The notes below the pieces were generated by a model. That model had not been told where the DNA came from. It saw only the letters and a list, made by a program, of their open reading frames with translations, and did no database searches. A stretch of DNA of 36,844 nt from assembly GCA_043746555.1 (NCBI GenBank), contig JAYTQU010000167.1, forward strand, positions 1 through 36,844, in the 5' to 3' direction. Below, piece by piece: positions 17,471 through 25,136 of the stretch. Both the position numbers and the translations under genes were made by a program. How positions within the stretch are numbered: position 1 is the first letter of the stretch; every line of letters starts with the position of its first letter. The DNA comes from CAZQYC01 sp043746555. GTDB lineage: Bacteria; Pseudomonadota; Gammaproteobacteria; Steroidobacterales; Steroidobacteraceae.

Positions 17471-17542
17471 GCGGTAGGTCAAAAGCCAACCAGAAACCTT
17501 CTTGATTTTCTTCCTACAGTCTAGAGCCTACAGCCGACAGCC
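17449..17542 (+). repeat. Heptamer-word hairpin, rsmG-parA gap
   Basis: The 5' arm (17449-17478) is four heptamers plus GG: GGCTGTA and GACTGTA, then GGCCGTA and GGCGGTA. The complement of the 3' arm (17513-17542) is again four heptamers in the same register, starting GGCTGTC and GGCTGTA. The arms match at 24 of 30 positions by direct comparison. The loop is 34 nt and contains ACCAGAA. The rsmG stop codon lies in the 5' arm, and parA starts 2 nt after the 3' arm. Confidence 0.8.
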
Positions 17543-17544
17543 TC

Positions 17545-18321
17545 ATGCACAGAATCATCGCCATCGCTAATCAGAAAGGCGGAGTGGGAAAGACCACTAC
17601 CTCCGTCAATCTTGCGGCCTCGCTCGCAGCGACGAAGCGGCGAGTGCTGTTGGTGGATATAGATCCGCAGGGCAACGCGACGATGGGTTGCGGCGTCGAC
17701 AAGCGCTCGTTGCAATATGCGACCACGGATGTCTTATTGAATGAAGCCGACGCGGCGGCGGCGCTGGTGCAAGTAGAAAACGGCGGATTCGCATTGTTGC
17801 CGTCGAATCAAGACTTGGTCGCCGCGGAAGTGCAGTTGATTGGCAAGCCGGGCGCCGAAATTCGATTGCGGTCAGCGCTTCGACCGATACGACATTTGTA
17901 CGACATCGTGCTCATCGATTGTCCACCGTCGCTCAACATGCTGACGGTGAATGCGCTGGTCGCAGCCGATAGCGTGCTGATTCCGATGCAATGCGAATAC
18001 TACGCGCTCGAAGGACTTACCGCGCTGCTTAGCACCGTTGAGGAAATTAAAGTTACGGCCAATCCGAATCTGGAAGTGGAAGGAATTTTGCGAACGATGT
18101 TCGATCCGCGTAACAACCTGGCGAACGAAGTGTCCGCGCAACTCATCGAACACTTCGGCGACAAGGTTTTTCGCACGGTCATCCCCCGCAACGTCCGCTT
18201 GGCCGAAGCGCCGAGCTTTGGCTTGCCGGCATTGATCCACGACAAAGATTCGCGCGGCGCGCTGTCCTATCTCGCTTTAGCAGGGGAGATGTTGAGGCGC
18301 GAAGATCGCATCGAGGCCTAA
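17545..18321 (+). CDS. parA: Chromosome partitioning ATPase ParA (Soj)
   Basis: ParA is the deviant-Walker ATPase that moves ParB-bound origin regions. The 258-aa product opens MHRIIAIANQKGGVGKTTT, with the deviant Walker A at 11-19, followed by LLVDIDPQGN and DIVLIDCPPSL. Length and short N-terminus match chromosomal Soj-type proteins. Its ATG follows the heptamer hairpin by 2 nt and has no recognisable Shine-Dalgarno sequence, so translation may depend on coupling or on the hairpin. It is 48 bp upstream of parB. Confidence 0.96.
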   Translation: MHRIIAIANQKGGVGKTTTSVNLAASLAATKRRVLLVDIDPQGNATMGCGVDKRSLQYATTDVLLNEADAAAALVQVENGGFALLPSNQDLVAAEVQLIGKPGAEIRLRSALRPIRHLYDIVLIDCPPSLNMLTVNALVAADSVLIPMQCEYYALEGLTALLSTVEEIKVTANPNLEVEGILRTMFDPRNNLANEVSAQLIEHFGDKVFRTVIPRNVRLAEAPSFGLPALIHDKDSRGALSYLALAGEMLRREDRIEA

Positions 18322-18369
18322 TTTAGGCTTAAATGTGCGTTCGGCCGAATCGGCGGCTACACTAAAAGT

Positions 18370-19263
18370 ATGTCCACCAAAAAACCCAGCCTCGGTCGCG
18401 GACTCGGCGCACTGCTCGGACAACCTTCCGCTCCGATTCAAGTAGCACATGCGCGTCCGCTCGACGAAGAGCTTGCCAAAATTCCGGTCGATCTCCTACA
18501 ACGCGGTAAGTATCAACCGCGACTCGACATGCGTCCGGAGTCGCTGCAAGAGTTGGCGGATTCGATCAAAGCGCAAGGCGTGATTCAGCCGATCGTGGTG
18601 CGCGCGATTGGAGAAACGCAACCGGGCCAACCGCGACACTACGAAATCATTGCGGGCGAGCGTCGCTGGCGCGCGGCACAAATGGCCGGATTACACGAGA
18701 TTCCGGCCGTCATTCGACGCGTGCCCGACGAAGCCGCCATCGCGATGTCACTTATTGAGAACATCCAGCGCGAGAATCTCAATCCGCTCGAAGAAGCCCG
18801 AGCCCTTGATCGCCTCATTAAAGAATTCGACATGACGCACCAAACCGCCGCCGAAGCGGTGGGCCGATCGCGTGCGGCCGTCTCGAACCTATTACGATTG
18901 CTCGACTTGGCAGATCCGGTGAAAGACTTGGTCGAGCATCGTCAAATAGAAATGGGCCACGCCCGCGCCTTGCTCGGACTCGATAGCGCCAAGCGACAGA
19001 TCGAAGTGGGCGCGCTGGTCGCCAAAAAAGGGCTGTCTGTGCGGGAAACCGAGGCTCTGGTTCGCCGCATGTTAGTGGGCCATCAGCCCGATGAGGCAAC
19101 GCATACCCGACGTGACCCGAATATCCGTAAATTGGAGAGCGACTTGGCCGACAAACTTGGCGCCAAAGTGCAGTTGCAACACTCGGCTAAAGGCAAAGGC
19201 AAGCTCGTCATCAACTACAATAACCTCGACGAACTCGACGGAATCTTGGAGCACATCCAATAG
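18370..19263 (+). CDS. parB: Chromosome partitioning protein ParB (Spo0J)
   Basis: ParB is the CTP-dependent clamp that binds parS and organises the origin. The 297-aa product starts MSTKKPSLGRGLGALLG, the standard family N-terminus. The N-terminal ParB/Srx domain contains GERRWRAAQMAG and the ENIQRENLNPLEEA block, followed by a helix-turn-helix (about 150-175, TAAEAVGRSRAAVSNLLRLL) and a C-terminal dimerisation domain. It lies between parA and the atp operon. I saw no consensus parS site in the window. Confidence 0.96.
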   Translation: MSTKKPSLGRGLGALLGQPSAPIQVAHARPLDEELAKIPVDLLQRGKYQPRLDMRPESLQELADSIKAQGVIQPIVVRAIGETQPGQPRHYEIIAGERRWRAAQMAGLHEIPAVIRRVPDEAAIAMSLIENIQRENLNPLEEARALDRLIKEFDMTHQTAAEAVGRSRAAVSNLLRLLDLADPVKDLVEHRQIEMGHARALLGLDSAKRQIEVGALVAKKGLSVRETEALVRRMLVGHQPDEATHTRRDPNIRKLESDLADKLGAKVQLQHSAKGKGKLVINYNNLDELDGILEHIQ

Positions 19264-19425
19264 TCCATCAATAGTGCAATAAGCAGTAGTCCATAAGGCG
19301 CTCAAGCGGTCGTCAGCTTCTTGCCGCGCGCCACCGGTTTCCCGATATTTCGCTTCCGGTGACGATCCCCAAAACGACATCGTCAAAGGAGATAAGCGAC
19401 TCGCAATTAGGCCTGTCGTTGTTCC

Positions 19426-19453
19426 TTGATGCCACGCAAAAAATCGCTATAAT
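19426..19453 (+). promoter_or_regulatory. Promoter of the atp operon
   Basis: A perfect -10 TATAAT (19448-19453) is preceded at 16 bp by TTGATG (19426-19431), a 4-of-6 -35. Transcription would start near 19460, giving a leader of about 150 nt before atpI. This is the best sigma-70 promoter I see in the window. Confidence 0.65.
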
Positions 19454-19513
19454 GCGCCGCCTTTTTGGCCCGGACCGCAATTGTTAAAAGGCATGGTTGG
19501 GTCAAGCTTCGAC

Positions 19514-19566
19514 GGACACCGATGCCACACGTTGCCGACACTTCGTGTCCACGCCGTGGCATTTTT
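19514..19566 (+). terminator. Terminator-like hairpin in the atp operon leader
   Basis: ATGCCAC (19522-19528) pairs with GTGGCAT (19556-19562), and inside it GACAC (19537-19541) pairs with GTGTC (19545-19549) around a TTC loop; a run of five T begins at 19562. A competing pairing exists: GGACAC (19514-19519) is complementary to GTGTCC (19545-19550). This could be a transcription attenuator between the promoter and atpI. Regulation is inferred, not shown. Confidence 0.5.
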
Positions 19567-19610
19567 GTTGTCTACTACTTTGGTGTGGCGATTGTGGGCG
19601 AGGTGAACGG

Positions 19611-19991
19611 ATGAGTGCCGGCATCCTGGCAGCCAACCGGCGCCAAGCAGTGCAACTGATCTTCTGGCAAGCGCTTGCCGCGGTTGCGTTAGGGGTTTTG
19701 TGCCTTGCCTTGTGGGGAACAAAATCGGGTTGGTCGGCGTTGACTGGCGGCGGAGTGGGTGTGGTGTCGACCGGGTACATGGCGTTTGCTCTGCTAAGAC
19801 AGGGTCCCGATGCAAGCGCCGTACAGATCACTATCGGTTTTTTTGTCGGCTGGGCGATTAAGACGTTGTTGACGATCGCTCTGCTGTGGCTTGTATTGAA
19901 ATCCAAAGCATTTGCTCCTTTGCCGGTGCTGGCGGGATTTGCAGCAAGTTTTGTAGCGTATTGGATTGTCGGCGTGCGTCGCCGGGTATAA
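19611..19991 (+). CDS. atpI: ATP synthase protein I
   Basis: AtpI is a small membrane protein encoded at the head of many atp operons; it aids c-ring assembly or Mg2+ handling and is not a fixed subunit. The 126-aa product has four hydrophobic segments, at about 15-33, 40-60, 74-92 and 96-115, including a Gly-rich SALTGGGVGVVSTGYMAF. ATG 19611 is chosen because GAGGTGA stands 5 nt upstream; a longer in-frame form from 19497 would run through the leader hairpin and is rejected. Sequence conservation in this family is low, so the call rests partly on position. Confidence 0.88.
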   Translation: MSAGILAANRRQAVQLIFWQALAAVALGVLCLALWGTKSGWSALTGGGVGVVSTGYMAFALLRQGPDASAVQITIGFFVGWAIKTLLTIALLWLVLKSKAFAPLPVLAGFAASFVAYWIVGVRRRV

Positions 19992-20033
19992 AGATCGTCG
20001 AAATTTGGAAGGCGTTGCGTAACACTTAAAATC

Positions 20034-20849
20034 ATGGCATCCGAAGCGCCCGCATCAAGCACCGAATATATCGGTCACCATTTAACGCATCTTTCCGTAG
20101 GCGAAGGCTTTTGGACCTTTCATCTTGACTCACTAATCATGTCGCTTCTAGTCGGCGTGATCGGTATGTTCTTTTTCTGGCTTGTGGCGCGCAGAGCGAC
20201 CCCCGGAGTTCCCGGAAAGGCCCAAGCGCTCGTCGAATTGGCGGTGGAATTTGTCGATGGAACGGTTAAAGACGCTCACCACGGCGATCGGCGTTTCATC
20301 GCCCCGCTTGGTTTGACGATTTTTGTTTGGGTCTTGCTGATGAACGCAATGGATTTGTTGCCGCTCGACGTTCCCGGCATGATTGCTGGAGCGTTTGGCG
20401 CTCATCATTGGCGTGCGGTTCCGACCGCGGATCCTTATACGACCTTTGCAATGTCGATTTCCGTTTTCTTTCTGACGCTGTTCTTTAGCGTAAAGGCCAA
20501 AGGCTTCGGCGGATTCGCGCACGAATTAGTTACCGCGCCTTTCGGTAAGAATCCAGTGCTGTGGATTCCGAATCTTGCACTCAACATCGTTGAAATGCTG
20601 TCCAAGCCGGTGTCGCTCTCCATGCGACTGTTCGGCAACATGTACGCGGGCGAATTGGTGTTCATGTTGATTGCGCTATTGGGGGCCAGTTGGGCCGGGT
20701 TCACTTTCGGTTCAAGCTTGGCCATGCTTGGGCAGATTGTCGCGGGCGCTGCTTGGGGCATATTTCATATCGTGATTATCACGTTGCAAGCGTACATATT
20801 CATGGTATTGACGATCATGTACATCGCAGCGGCGCACGAGCATCACTAG
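20034..20849 (+). CDS. atpB: ATP synthase Fo subunit a
   Basis: Subunit a forms the two proton half-channels of Fo next to the c ring. The 271-aa product has the expected set of membrane helices and the conserved block SKPVSLSMRLFGNMYAGEL (190-208), whose R198 corresponds to the essential arginine (E. coli R210). Further conserved segments are NAMDLLPLD (104-112) and the C-terminal LQAYIFMVLTIMYI. The His-rich tail (AAAHEHH) is common in proteobacterial AtpB. It follows atpI by 42 bp. Confidence 0.97.
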   Translation: MASEAPASSTEYIGHHLTHLSVGEGFWTFHLDSLIMSLLVGVIGMFFFWLVARRATPGVPGKAQALVELAVEFVDGTVKDAHHGDRRFIAPLGLTIFVWVLLMNAMDLLPLDVPGMIAGAFGAHHWRAVPTADPYTTFAMSISVFFLTLFFSVKAKGFGGFAHELVTAPFGKNPVLWIPNLALNIVEMLSKPVSLSMRLFGNMYAGELVFMLIALLGASWAGFTFGSSLAMLGQIVAGAAWGIFHIVIITLQAYIFMVLTIMYIAAAHEHH

Positions 20850-20887
20850 GCTTTCTTCATCCAAATATTTTTTCTGAGGAGACAACA

Positions 20888-21157
20888 ATGGAATTAATCG
20901 CACAAATCCAAGCCAACACCGCGATAGCAGTCGGCTTGATCATTGGTATGGGCGCCATCGGCGCTTGTATCGGCATCGGTATCATGGGATCGAAGTTTCT
21001 GGAATCGGCCGCTCGCCAACCGGAACTTATTCCAACGCTCCGCGGAAGCATGCTTTTGTTAGTTGGGTTGATCGACGCGTCATTCCTCATCGGCGTCGCG
21101 TTGGCAATGTTCTTTGCGCTTGCAAATCCATTGTTGTCGCAGGTTTCTGGTCACTAG
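20888..21157 (+). CDS. atpE: ATP synthase Fo subunit c
   Basis: Subunit c forms the rotating proton-carrying ring. The 89-aa product has two helices joined by a polar loop with the conserved RQP (43-45). The glycine-rich first helix contains GMGAIGACIGIGIMG, and the second carries the essential carboxylate D63 in LVGLIDASFLIG; the surroundings fit H+ rather than Na+ use. A strong GAGGAGA precedes the ATG by 6 nt, in line with the high expression needed for this multi-copy subunit. The last residues (VSGH) and the TAG stop lie in a tandem 14-nt repeat that continues past the gene. Confidence 0.98.
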   Translation: MELIAQIQANTAIAVGLIIGMGAIGACIGIGIMGSKFLESAARQPELIPTLRGSMLLLVGLIDASFLIGVALAMFFALANPLLSQVSGH

Positions 21158-21170
21158 TTTCCGGCCACTA
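21143..21170 (+). repeat. Tandem 14-mer across the atpE stop
   Basis: GTTTCTGGTCACTA (21143-21156) is followed immediately by GTTTCCGGCCACTA (21157-21170), matching at 12 of 14 positions. The junction forms the atpE TAG stop. The 14-nt unit equals two 7-nt words, so this may be a short member of the heptamer family. I found no convincing complementary arm before atpF. Confidence 0.55.
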
Positions 21171-21200
21171 ATTGAAAATCCACGCTGCTAGGACGTTGCT

Positions 21201-21680
21201 ATGAACATCACTGCGTCGCTTCTGGGCCAGGCGCTTGCTTTCGCGATCCTGATTTGGTTCATGGTGAAATTCATATGGCCGCCATTAATGGATGCCATAG
21301 AAGATCGTCAGAAGAAAATCGCGGAAGGATTGGCGGCAGCCGACAAGGGCTCGAAGAGTCTGGATGAGGCAAAAGTCGCCGCCATTGGCATTATCAAAGA
21401 AGCGCACTCGCAAGCCAACAAAATTGTCGAGCAAGCGCATCGTCGCGAAACCGAGATGATCGACGAAGCCAAGGCCACAGCGGTGGTACAAGGACAACGT
21501 TTGCTTGGCGATGCGAAGCAAGAAGTGGCGCTGGAAAGCAATCGAGCGCGGGAGCAATTGCGAAAAGAAGTGGCGACGTTAGCGGTGAGCGGTGCAAGTA
21601 AATTGCTCGGTCGCGAGATCGACGCCAAGGCGCATGCCGATCTACTCGACAAACTTGCGCTAGAGATTGAGCGGGGCTAG
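21201..21680 (+). CDS. atpF: ATP synthase Fo subunit b
   Basis: Subunit b is the peripheral stalk that holds the F1 alpha3beta3 crown against rotation. The 159-aa product has one N-terminal membrane helix (about 7-25, LLGQALAFAILIWFMVKF) followed by a long charged, Ala-rich coiled-coil helix, including RQKKIAEGLAAADKGSKSL. Length is normal (E. coli 156). The stop is TAG, whose G is the first base of an inserted 267-bp repeat element; without it the stop would read TAA. Confidence 0.97.
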   Translation: MNITASLLGQALAFAILIWFMVKFIWPPLMDAIEDRQKKIAEGLAAADKGSKSLDEAKVAAIGIIKEAHSQANKIVEQAHRRETEMIDEAKATAVVQGQRLLGDAKQEVALESNRAREQLRKEVATLAVSGASKLLGREIDAKAHADLLDKLALEIERG

Positions 21681-21946
21681 GACCTGTCGTCAAATGATTT
21701 CATCGCTGCGTTGGAGCCAAAAAAGTTGTCAGGCAAGGCGCGAGGAGTGCAGTTTGGTAGTTCCAAATAATCGACGAGCAACGCCGCATGGCGACTTTTT
21801 AGGCCCAACCCTTCGGGACGTGGCCAGATTGTGTCGTGGCGACGTTGCTCCTCCCTTGAGTACATCAAGTACACTGCGGTCGTCGCGCCTAGCCACAACA
21901 CAATCTGGCCAACGTCGCAGCGACGAAATCATTTAACGACAGGTCC
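21680..21946. mobile_element. MITE-like element with 31-bp terminal inverted repeats
   Basis: The left end (21680-21710, starting GGACCTGTCGTCAAATG) and right end (21916-21946) are inverted copies matching at 29 of 31 positions. TA dinucleotides flank both sides (21678-21679 and 21947-21948). Inside, GGCCAGATTGTGT recurs as an inverted copy near 21897-21909, and shorter inverted pairs are present. No transposase-sized ORF exists. TA duplication is typical of IS630/Tc1-mariner elements and their MITEs. Removing the element and one TA gives an atpF TAA stop two bases before the atpH ATG. Confidence 0.7.
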
Positions 21947-21951
21947 TAATC

Positions 21952-22500
21952 ATGGCGGAAAAAGCCACTATCGCCCGACCCTACGCCCGCGCTGCATTTG
22001 CCTATGCACGCAACGGCGGCGCGCTATCCGCATGGGGCGATGCGCTCAACCTAGCGTCCGCAGTCGTCGCCGATTCACGCGTGAAGAAATTAATCGGCAA
22101 TCCCAAAGTCTCGACAACGCAGCTGATCGACTTGATTGCCGACGTCGCGTCGAGTGGCGCGGGCGGCAAGTCTGACGCTCACCTGCGTAATTTTTTTGAT
22201 GAACTCGCGCGCAATCGACGTCTTCCCTTGTTACCGGAAGTGGCTGCGATGTTCGAAGAGATGCGTAACGAGGTCGAGAACATTGCCGACGTGCACGTGA
22301 CCTCTGCGGTCGCTGTTAACGATGCGCAGCGCCGGCGTTTGGCGGCGGCGCTGAAGAAACGTCTACAGAAAGACGTGCGTTTGAGTTGCGATGTTGACGC
22401 CAATTTGATTGGCGGCGCTATTGTTCGCTCGGGCGATTTGGTTATCGATGGTTCGTTGCGCGCTCGGCTTGAAGCCTTGAGCAGTGTGATGACGGGCTGA
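21952..22500 (+). CDS. atpH: ATP synthase F1 subunit delta
   Basis: Delta sits on top of the F1 head and joins it to subunit b. The 182-aa product has the family start MAEKATIARPYARAAFAYA, an N-terminal helical bundle (about 1-105) and a C-terminal domain with DVRLSCDVDANLIGGAIVRSG-like sequence near 140-160, the conserved delta signature. Length is as expected (about 178). It is separated from atpF by the inserted repeat element, which leaves 5 nt between the element and the ATG, so the original ribosome-binding context has been changed. Confidence 0.96.
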   Translation: MAEKATIARPYARAAFAYARNGGALSAWGDALNLASAVVADSRVKKLIGNPKVSTTQLIDLIADVASSGAGGKSDAHLRNFFDELARNRRLPLLPEVAAMFEEMRNEVENIADVHVTSAVAVNDAQRRRLAAALKKRLQKDVRLSCDVDANLIGGAIVRSGDLVIDGSLRARLEALSSVMTG

Positions 22501-22501
22501 A

Positions 22502-22606
22502 GTGGTTAGTGACTAGTTGTTAGCCAGAAGGTTTGTAGAAGATTTTTAGAGTTTGAATTAGCTTAGAGCGAAGCGCTTTTCTTGCTAGTAACTAACGACT
22601 AGCAAC
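22502..22606 (+). repeat. Heptamer-word hairpin, atpH-atpA gap
   Basis: The 5' arm (22502-22529) is GTGGTTA and GTGACTA, then GTTGTTA and GCCAGAA. The complement of the 3' arm (22579-22606) is GTTGCTA and GTCGTTA, then GTTACTA and GCAAGAA. The arms agree at 20 of 28 positions in the same 7-nt register, with extra G-U pairing possible in RNA. The 3' arm lies just upstream of the atpA ribosome-binding site. The 5' arm is 26 of 28 identical to the one in the atpG-atpD gap. Confidence 0.8.
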
Positions 22607-22636
22607 CAGCGACTTCCTCTACGAGGAAAGAGGCAC

Positions 22637-24178
22637 ATGTCCATCAAGGCATCCGAAATCAGCGATCTGATCAAAGGTCGCATCGCGAATTTTGCGTCGG
22701 CTACCGAAGAACGAAACGTCGGGTCGGTTGTATCGGTGACCGACGGTATCGTACGCATACATGGCTTGGCCGACGCCAAGTACGGTGAAATGCTGGAGTT
22801 TCCCGGCGGAAGTTTCGGTCTCGCACTCAACTTGGAACGAGATTCCGTCGGCGCAGTGGTGCTCGGCGAATACAAGCACATCGTTGAAGGCAATCCGGTT
22901 AAAACTACGGGTCGCATTCTCGAAGTGCCGGTTGGCGAAGCGATGCTCGGGCGCGTGGTTGACGCGCTTGGCAATCCCATCGACGGTAAAGGGCCGATCA
23001 ACACCACGCAGAAGTCGCCGCTTGAACGTGTCGCGCCGGGCGTGATCTATCGTAAGAGTGTGAGTCAGCCGGTACAGACGGGTTACAAAGCGGTCGACTC
23101 GATGGTCCCAATCGGTCGCGGTCAACGCGAACTCATCATCGGCGATCGTCAAACGGGAAAGACTGCACTCGCCATCGATACCATCATCAATCAAAAAGGC
23201 TCGGGCATTAAGTGCATCTACGTTGCGATTGGCCAAAAGCAAAGCTCGATTGCCAACGTGGTGCGTAAGCTCGAAGAACATGGCGCGATGGATCACACGA
23301 TCATCGTTGCCGCGTCGGCTTCCGTGCCCGCTTCCATGCAATATCTCGCGCCGTACTCCGGCTGCGCGATGGGCGAGTACTTCATGGACAAGGGTGAAGA
23401 TGCGCTCATTATTTATGACGACTTGACCAAACAGGCTTGGGCTTATCGCCAAATTTCTTTGTTGTTGCGTCGTCCACCGGGCCGCGAGGCGTATCCCGGC
23501 GACGTGTTTTATTTGCACAGTCGCTTGCTCGAGCGCGCGGCGCGCGTCAATGAAGAGTATGTCGAGAAAGCAACCAACGGCCGCGTCAAGGGTAAGACAG
23601 GTTCGCTCACCGGTTTGCCGATCATCGAAACGCAAGCGGGCGACGTGACGGCGTTCGTGCCGACCAACGTTATTTCGATTACCGACGGCCAAATCTTCCT
23701 CGAAGGCGATTTGTTCAACGCCGGTATTCGCCCTGCAATGAACGCGGGCATCTCCGTATCGCGCGTCGGCGGCGCGGCACAAACCAAGATCATTTCGAAG
23801 TTGGGCGGCGGTATCAAACTCGCGCTCGCGCAATATCGCGAACTCGCGGCGTTTGCGCAATTCGCGTCGGACTTGGATGAAGTGACTCGCAAGCAGCTTG
23901 AGCGCGGTCAACGCACTCAAGAGCTCATGAAGCAAAAGCAGTTCGCACCGATGTCGGTCGCGGAAATGGCGCTGTCGATTTACGCGGTGAACAACGGCTA
24001 CTTGGATAAGGTCGAGTTGAAGAAAGTCGGCGACTACGAAGCCGGCCTGCAAGCGTTTGCCAAGACAGCGCACAAGGCGATGCTCGACAACATTGCAAAA
24101 AAACCGGAACTAACACCAGAGAACGAAGCGGCATTGAACAAATGCTGCGAAGAGTTCGCGACGACGGGATCGTATTGA
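22637..24178 (+). CDS. atpA: ATP synthase F1 subunit alpha
   Basis: Alpha carries the non-catalytic nucleotide sites of F1 and contributes the arginine finger to beta. The 513-aa product matches the E. coli length exactly. It has the P-loop GDRQTGKT (169-176), the AYPGDVFYLHSRLLERAA block, and GISVSRVGGAAQ with the arginine-finger region. The N-terminus MSIKASEISDLIKGRI is the usual delta-contacting segment. The start is supported by GAGGAAAGAGG upstream. A 484-codon open frame on the opposite strand is a codon-bias shadow. Confidence 0.99.
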   Translation: MSIKASEISDLIKGRIANFASATEERNVGSVVSVTDGIVRIHGLADAKYGEMLEFPGGSFGLALNLERDSVGAVVLGEYKHIVEGNPVKTTGRILEVPVGEAMLGRVVDALGNPIDGKGPINTTQKSPLERVAPGVIYRKSVSQPVQTGYKAVDSMVPIGRGQRELIIGDRQTGKTALAIDTIINQKGSGIKCIYVAIGQKQSSIANVVRKLEEHGAMDHTIIVAASASVPASMQYLAPYSGCAMGEYFMDKGEDALIIYDDLTKQAWAYRQISLLLRRPPGREAYPGDVFYLHSRLLERAARVNEEYVEKATNGRVKGKTGSLTGLPIIETQAGDVTAFVPTNVISITDGQIFLEGDLFNAGIRPAMNAGISVSRVGGAAQTKIISKLGGGIKLALAQYRELAAFAQFASDLDEVTRKQLERGQRTQELMKQKQFAPMSVAEMALSIYAVNNGYLDKVELKKVGDYEAGLQAFAKTAHKAMLDNIAKKPELTPENEAALNKCCEEFATTGSY

Positions 24179-24182
24179 GAAG

Positions 24183-24260
24183 GCGTTAGGAGTTAGTCAC
24201 TAGGAGTTAGCCAGAGCTGCTCCGATGTCCGGCTAACGCCCAATTACTGACGACTAACAA
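24183..24260 (+). repeat. Heptamer-word hairpin, atpA-atpG gap
   Basis: The 5' arm (24183-24215) reads GCGTTAG and GAGTTAG, then TCACTAG and GAGTTAG, ending CCAGA. The complement of the 3' arm (24228-24260) is TTGTTAG and TCGTCAG, then TAATTGG and GCGTTAG, ending CCGGA. They match at 23 of 33 positions with no register slip. The loop is only 12 nt (GCTGCTCCGATG), so this is the tightest hairpin of the set. Confidence 0.78.
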
Positions 24261-24272
24261 CTTTTTACACCT

Positions 24273-25136
24273 ATGCCCGGCACTAAAGAAATCCGCACTC
24301 AGATCGCGAGTATCAAAAATACTCAGAAGATCACCAAGGCCATGCAAATGGTGGCTGCGAGCAAGATGCGTAAGGCGCAGGATCGCATGCGCGCCACGCG
24401 GCCCTATGCACAACGCATTCGAACGGTGATCGGTCACTTGCGCAAAGCCAATCCGGATTTCAAACATCCGTTCTTGATCGAGCGCGAAGCCAAGTCGGTC
24501 GGCATTATTGTTGTGAGTTCGGATCGCGGTTTGTGCGGCGGCTTGAATTCGAATCTGTTCAAAAGCGTGGTCGCGTCGATGCGCGAATGGCAAGCGCACG
24601 GTGCCACGGTTCATCTGAGTTTGATCGGCTCCAAGTCGGTACAATTTTTCAGGCGCCTAAGCGGCGTCAATATTACGGGCTCGCTTCCTAACTTGGGCGA
24701 TACGCCTCACGCAGCTTCGCTCATTGGCAGCGTCAAAGTGATGCTCGACATGTATGCGGAAGGCAAGCTCGATCGGTTGTTCTTGGTGAGCAACGTGTTC
24801 GTCAACACCATGACGCAACAGGCGACCACGCGTCAGTTATTGCCGGTGGTCACCGAAGACGAAGACAAACTACAAAAGTTGTGGGACTACATTTACGAGC
24901 CATCCGCGACCGATTTACTCGATGGTCTGTTGATGCGTTACATCGAATCGCAAGTTTATCAAGGCACCGTGGAAAACGTCGCCTGCTTTATGGCCGCGCA
25001 AATGGTCGCAATGAAAGCAGCCACCGACAATGCGGGCAACCTGATCGACGAATTGCAGTTGATCTACAACAAAGCGCGTCAGGCAGCAATTACCAAAGAG
25101 CTGTCGGAAATTGTCGGCGGCGCAGCGGCGGTTTAG
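24273..25136 (+). CDS. atpG: ATP synthase F1 subunit gamma
   Basis: Gamma is the central rotor shaft of F1. The 287-aa product begins MPGTKEIRTQIASIKNTQKITKAMQMVAASKMRKAQ-like sequence, the conserved N-terminal helix (about 1-50), and ends with the matching C-terminal helix including MVAMKAATDNAGNLIDEL and NKARQAAITKELSEI, which pair as a coiled coil. SSDRGLCGGLN near residue 80 is a further signature. The TAG stop supplies the first G of the heptamer repeat that follows. Confidence 0.98.
   Translation: MPGTKEIRTQIASIKNTQKITKAMQMVAASKMRKAQDRMRATRPYAQRIRTVIGHLRKANPDFKHPFLIEREAKSVGIIVVSSDRGLCGGLNSNLFKSVVASMREWQAHGATVHLSLIGSKSVQFFRRLSGVNITGSLPNLGDTPHAASLIGSVKVMLDMYAEGKLDRLFLVSNVFVNTMTQQATTRQLLPVVTEDEDKLQKLWDYIYEPSATDLLDGLLMRYIESQVYQGTVENVACFMAAQMVAMKAATDNAGNLIDELQLIYNKARQAAITKELSEIVGGAAAV

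Noticed and set aside
17449..19300. parS sites near parAB
   Set aside because: No match to the near-palindromic TGTTTCACGTGAAACA consensus was seen by reading; a motif scan would be decisive.
22619..24073. A 484-codon open frame on the minus strand opposite atpA
   Set aside because: It mirrors the conserved alpha-subunit gene, has no recognisable domain, and is explained by codon bias of the real gene.
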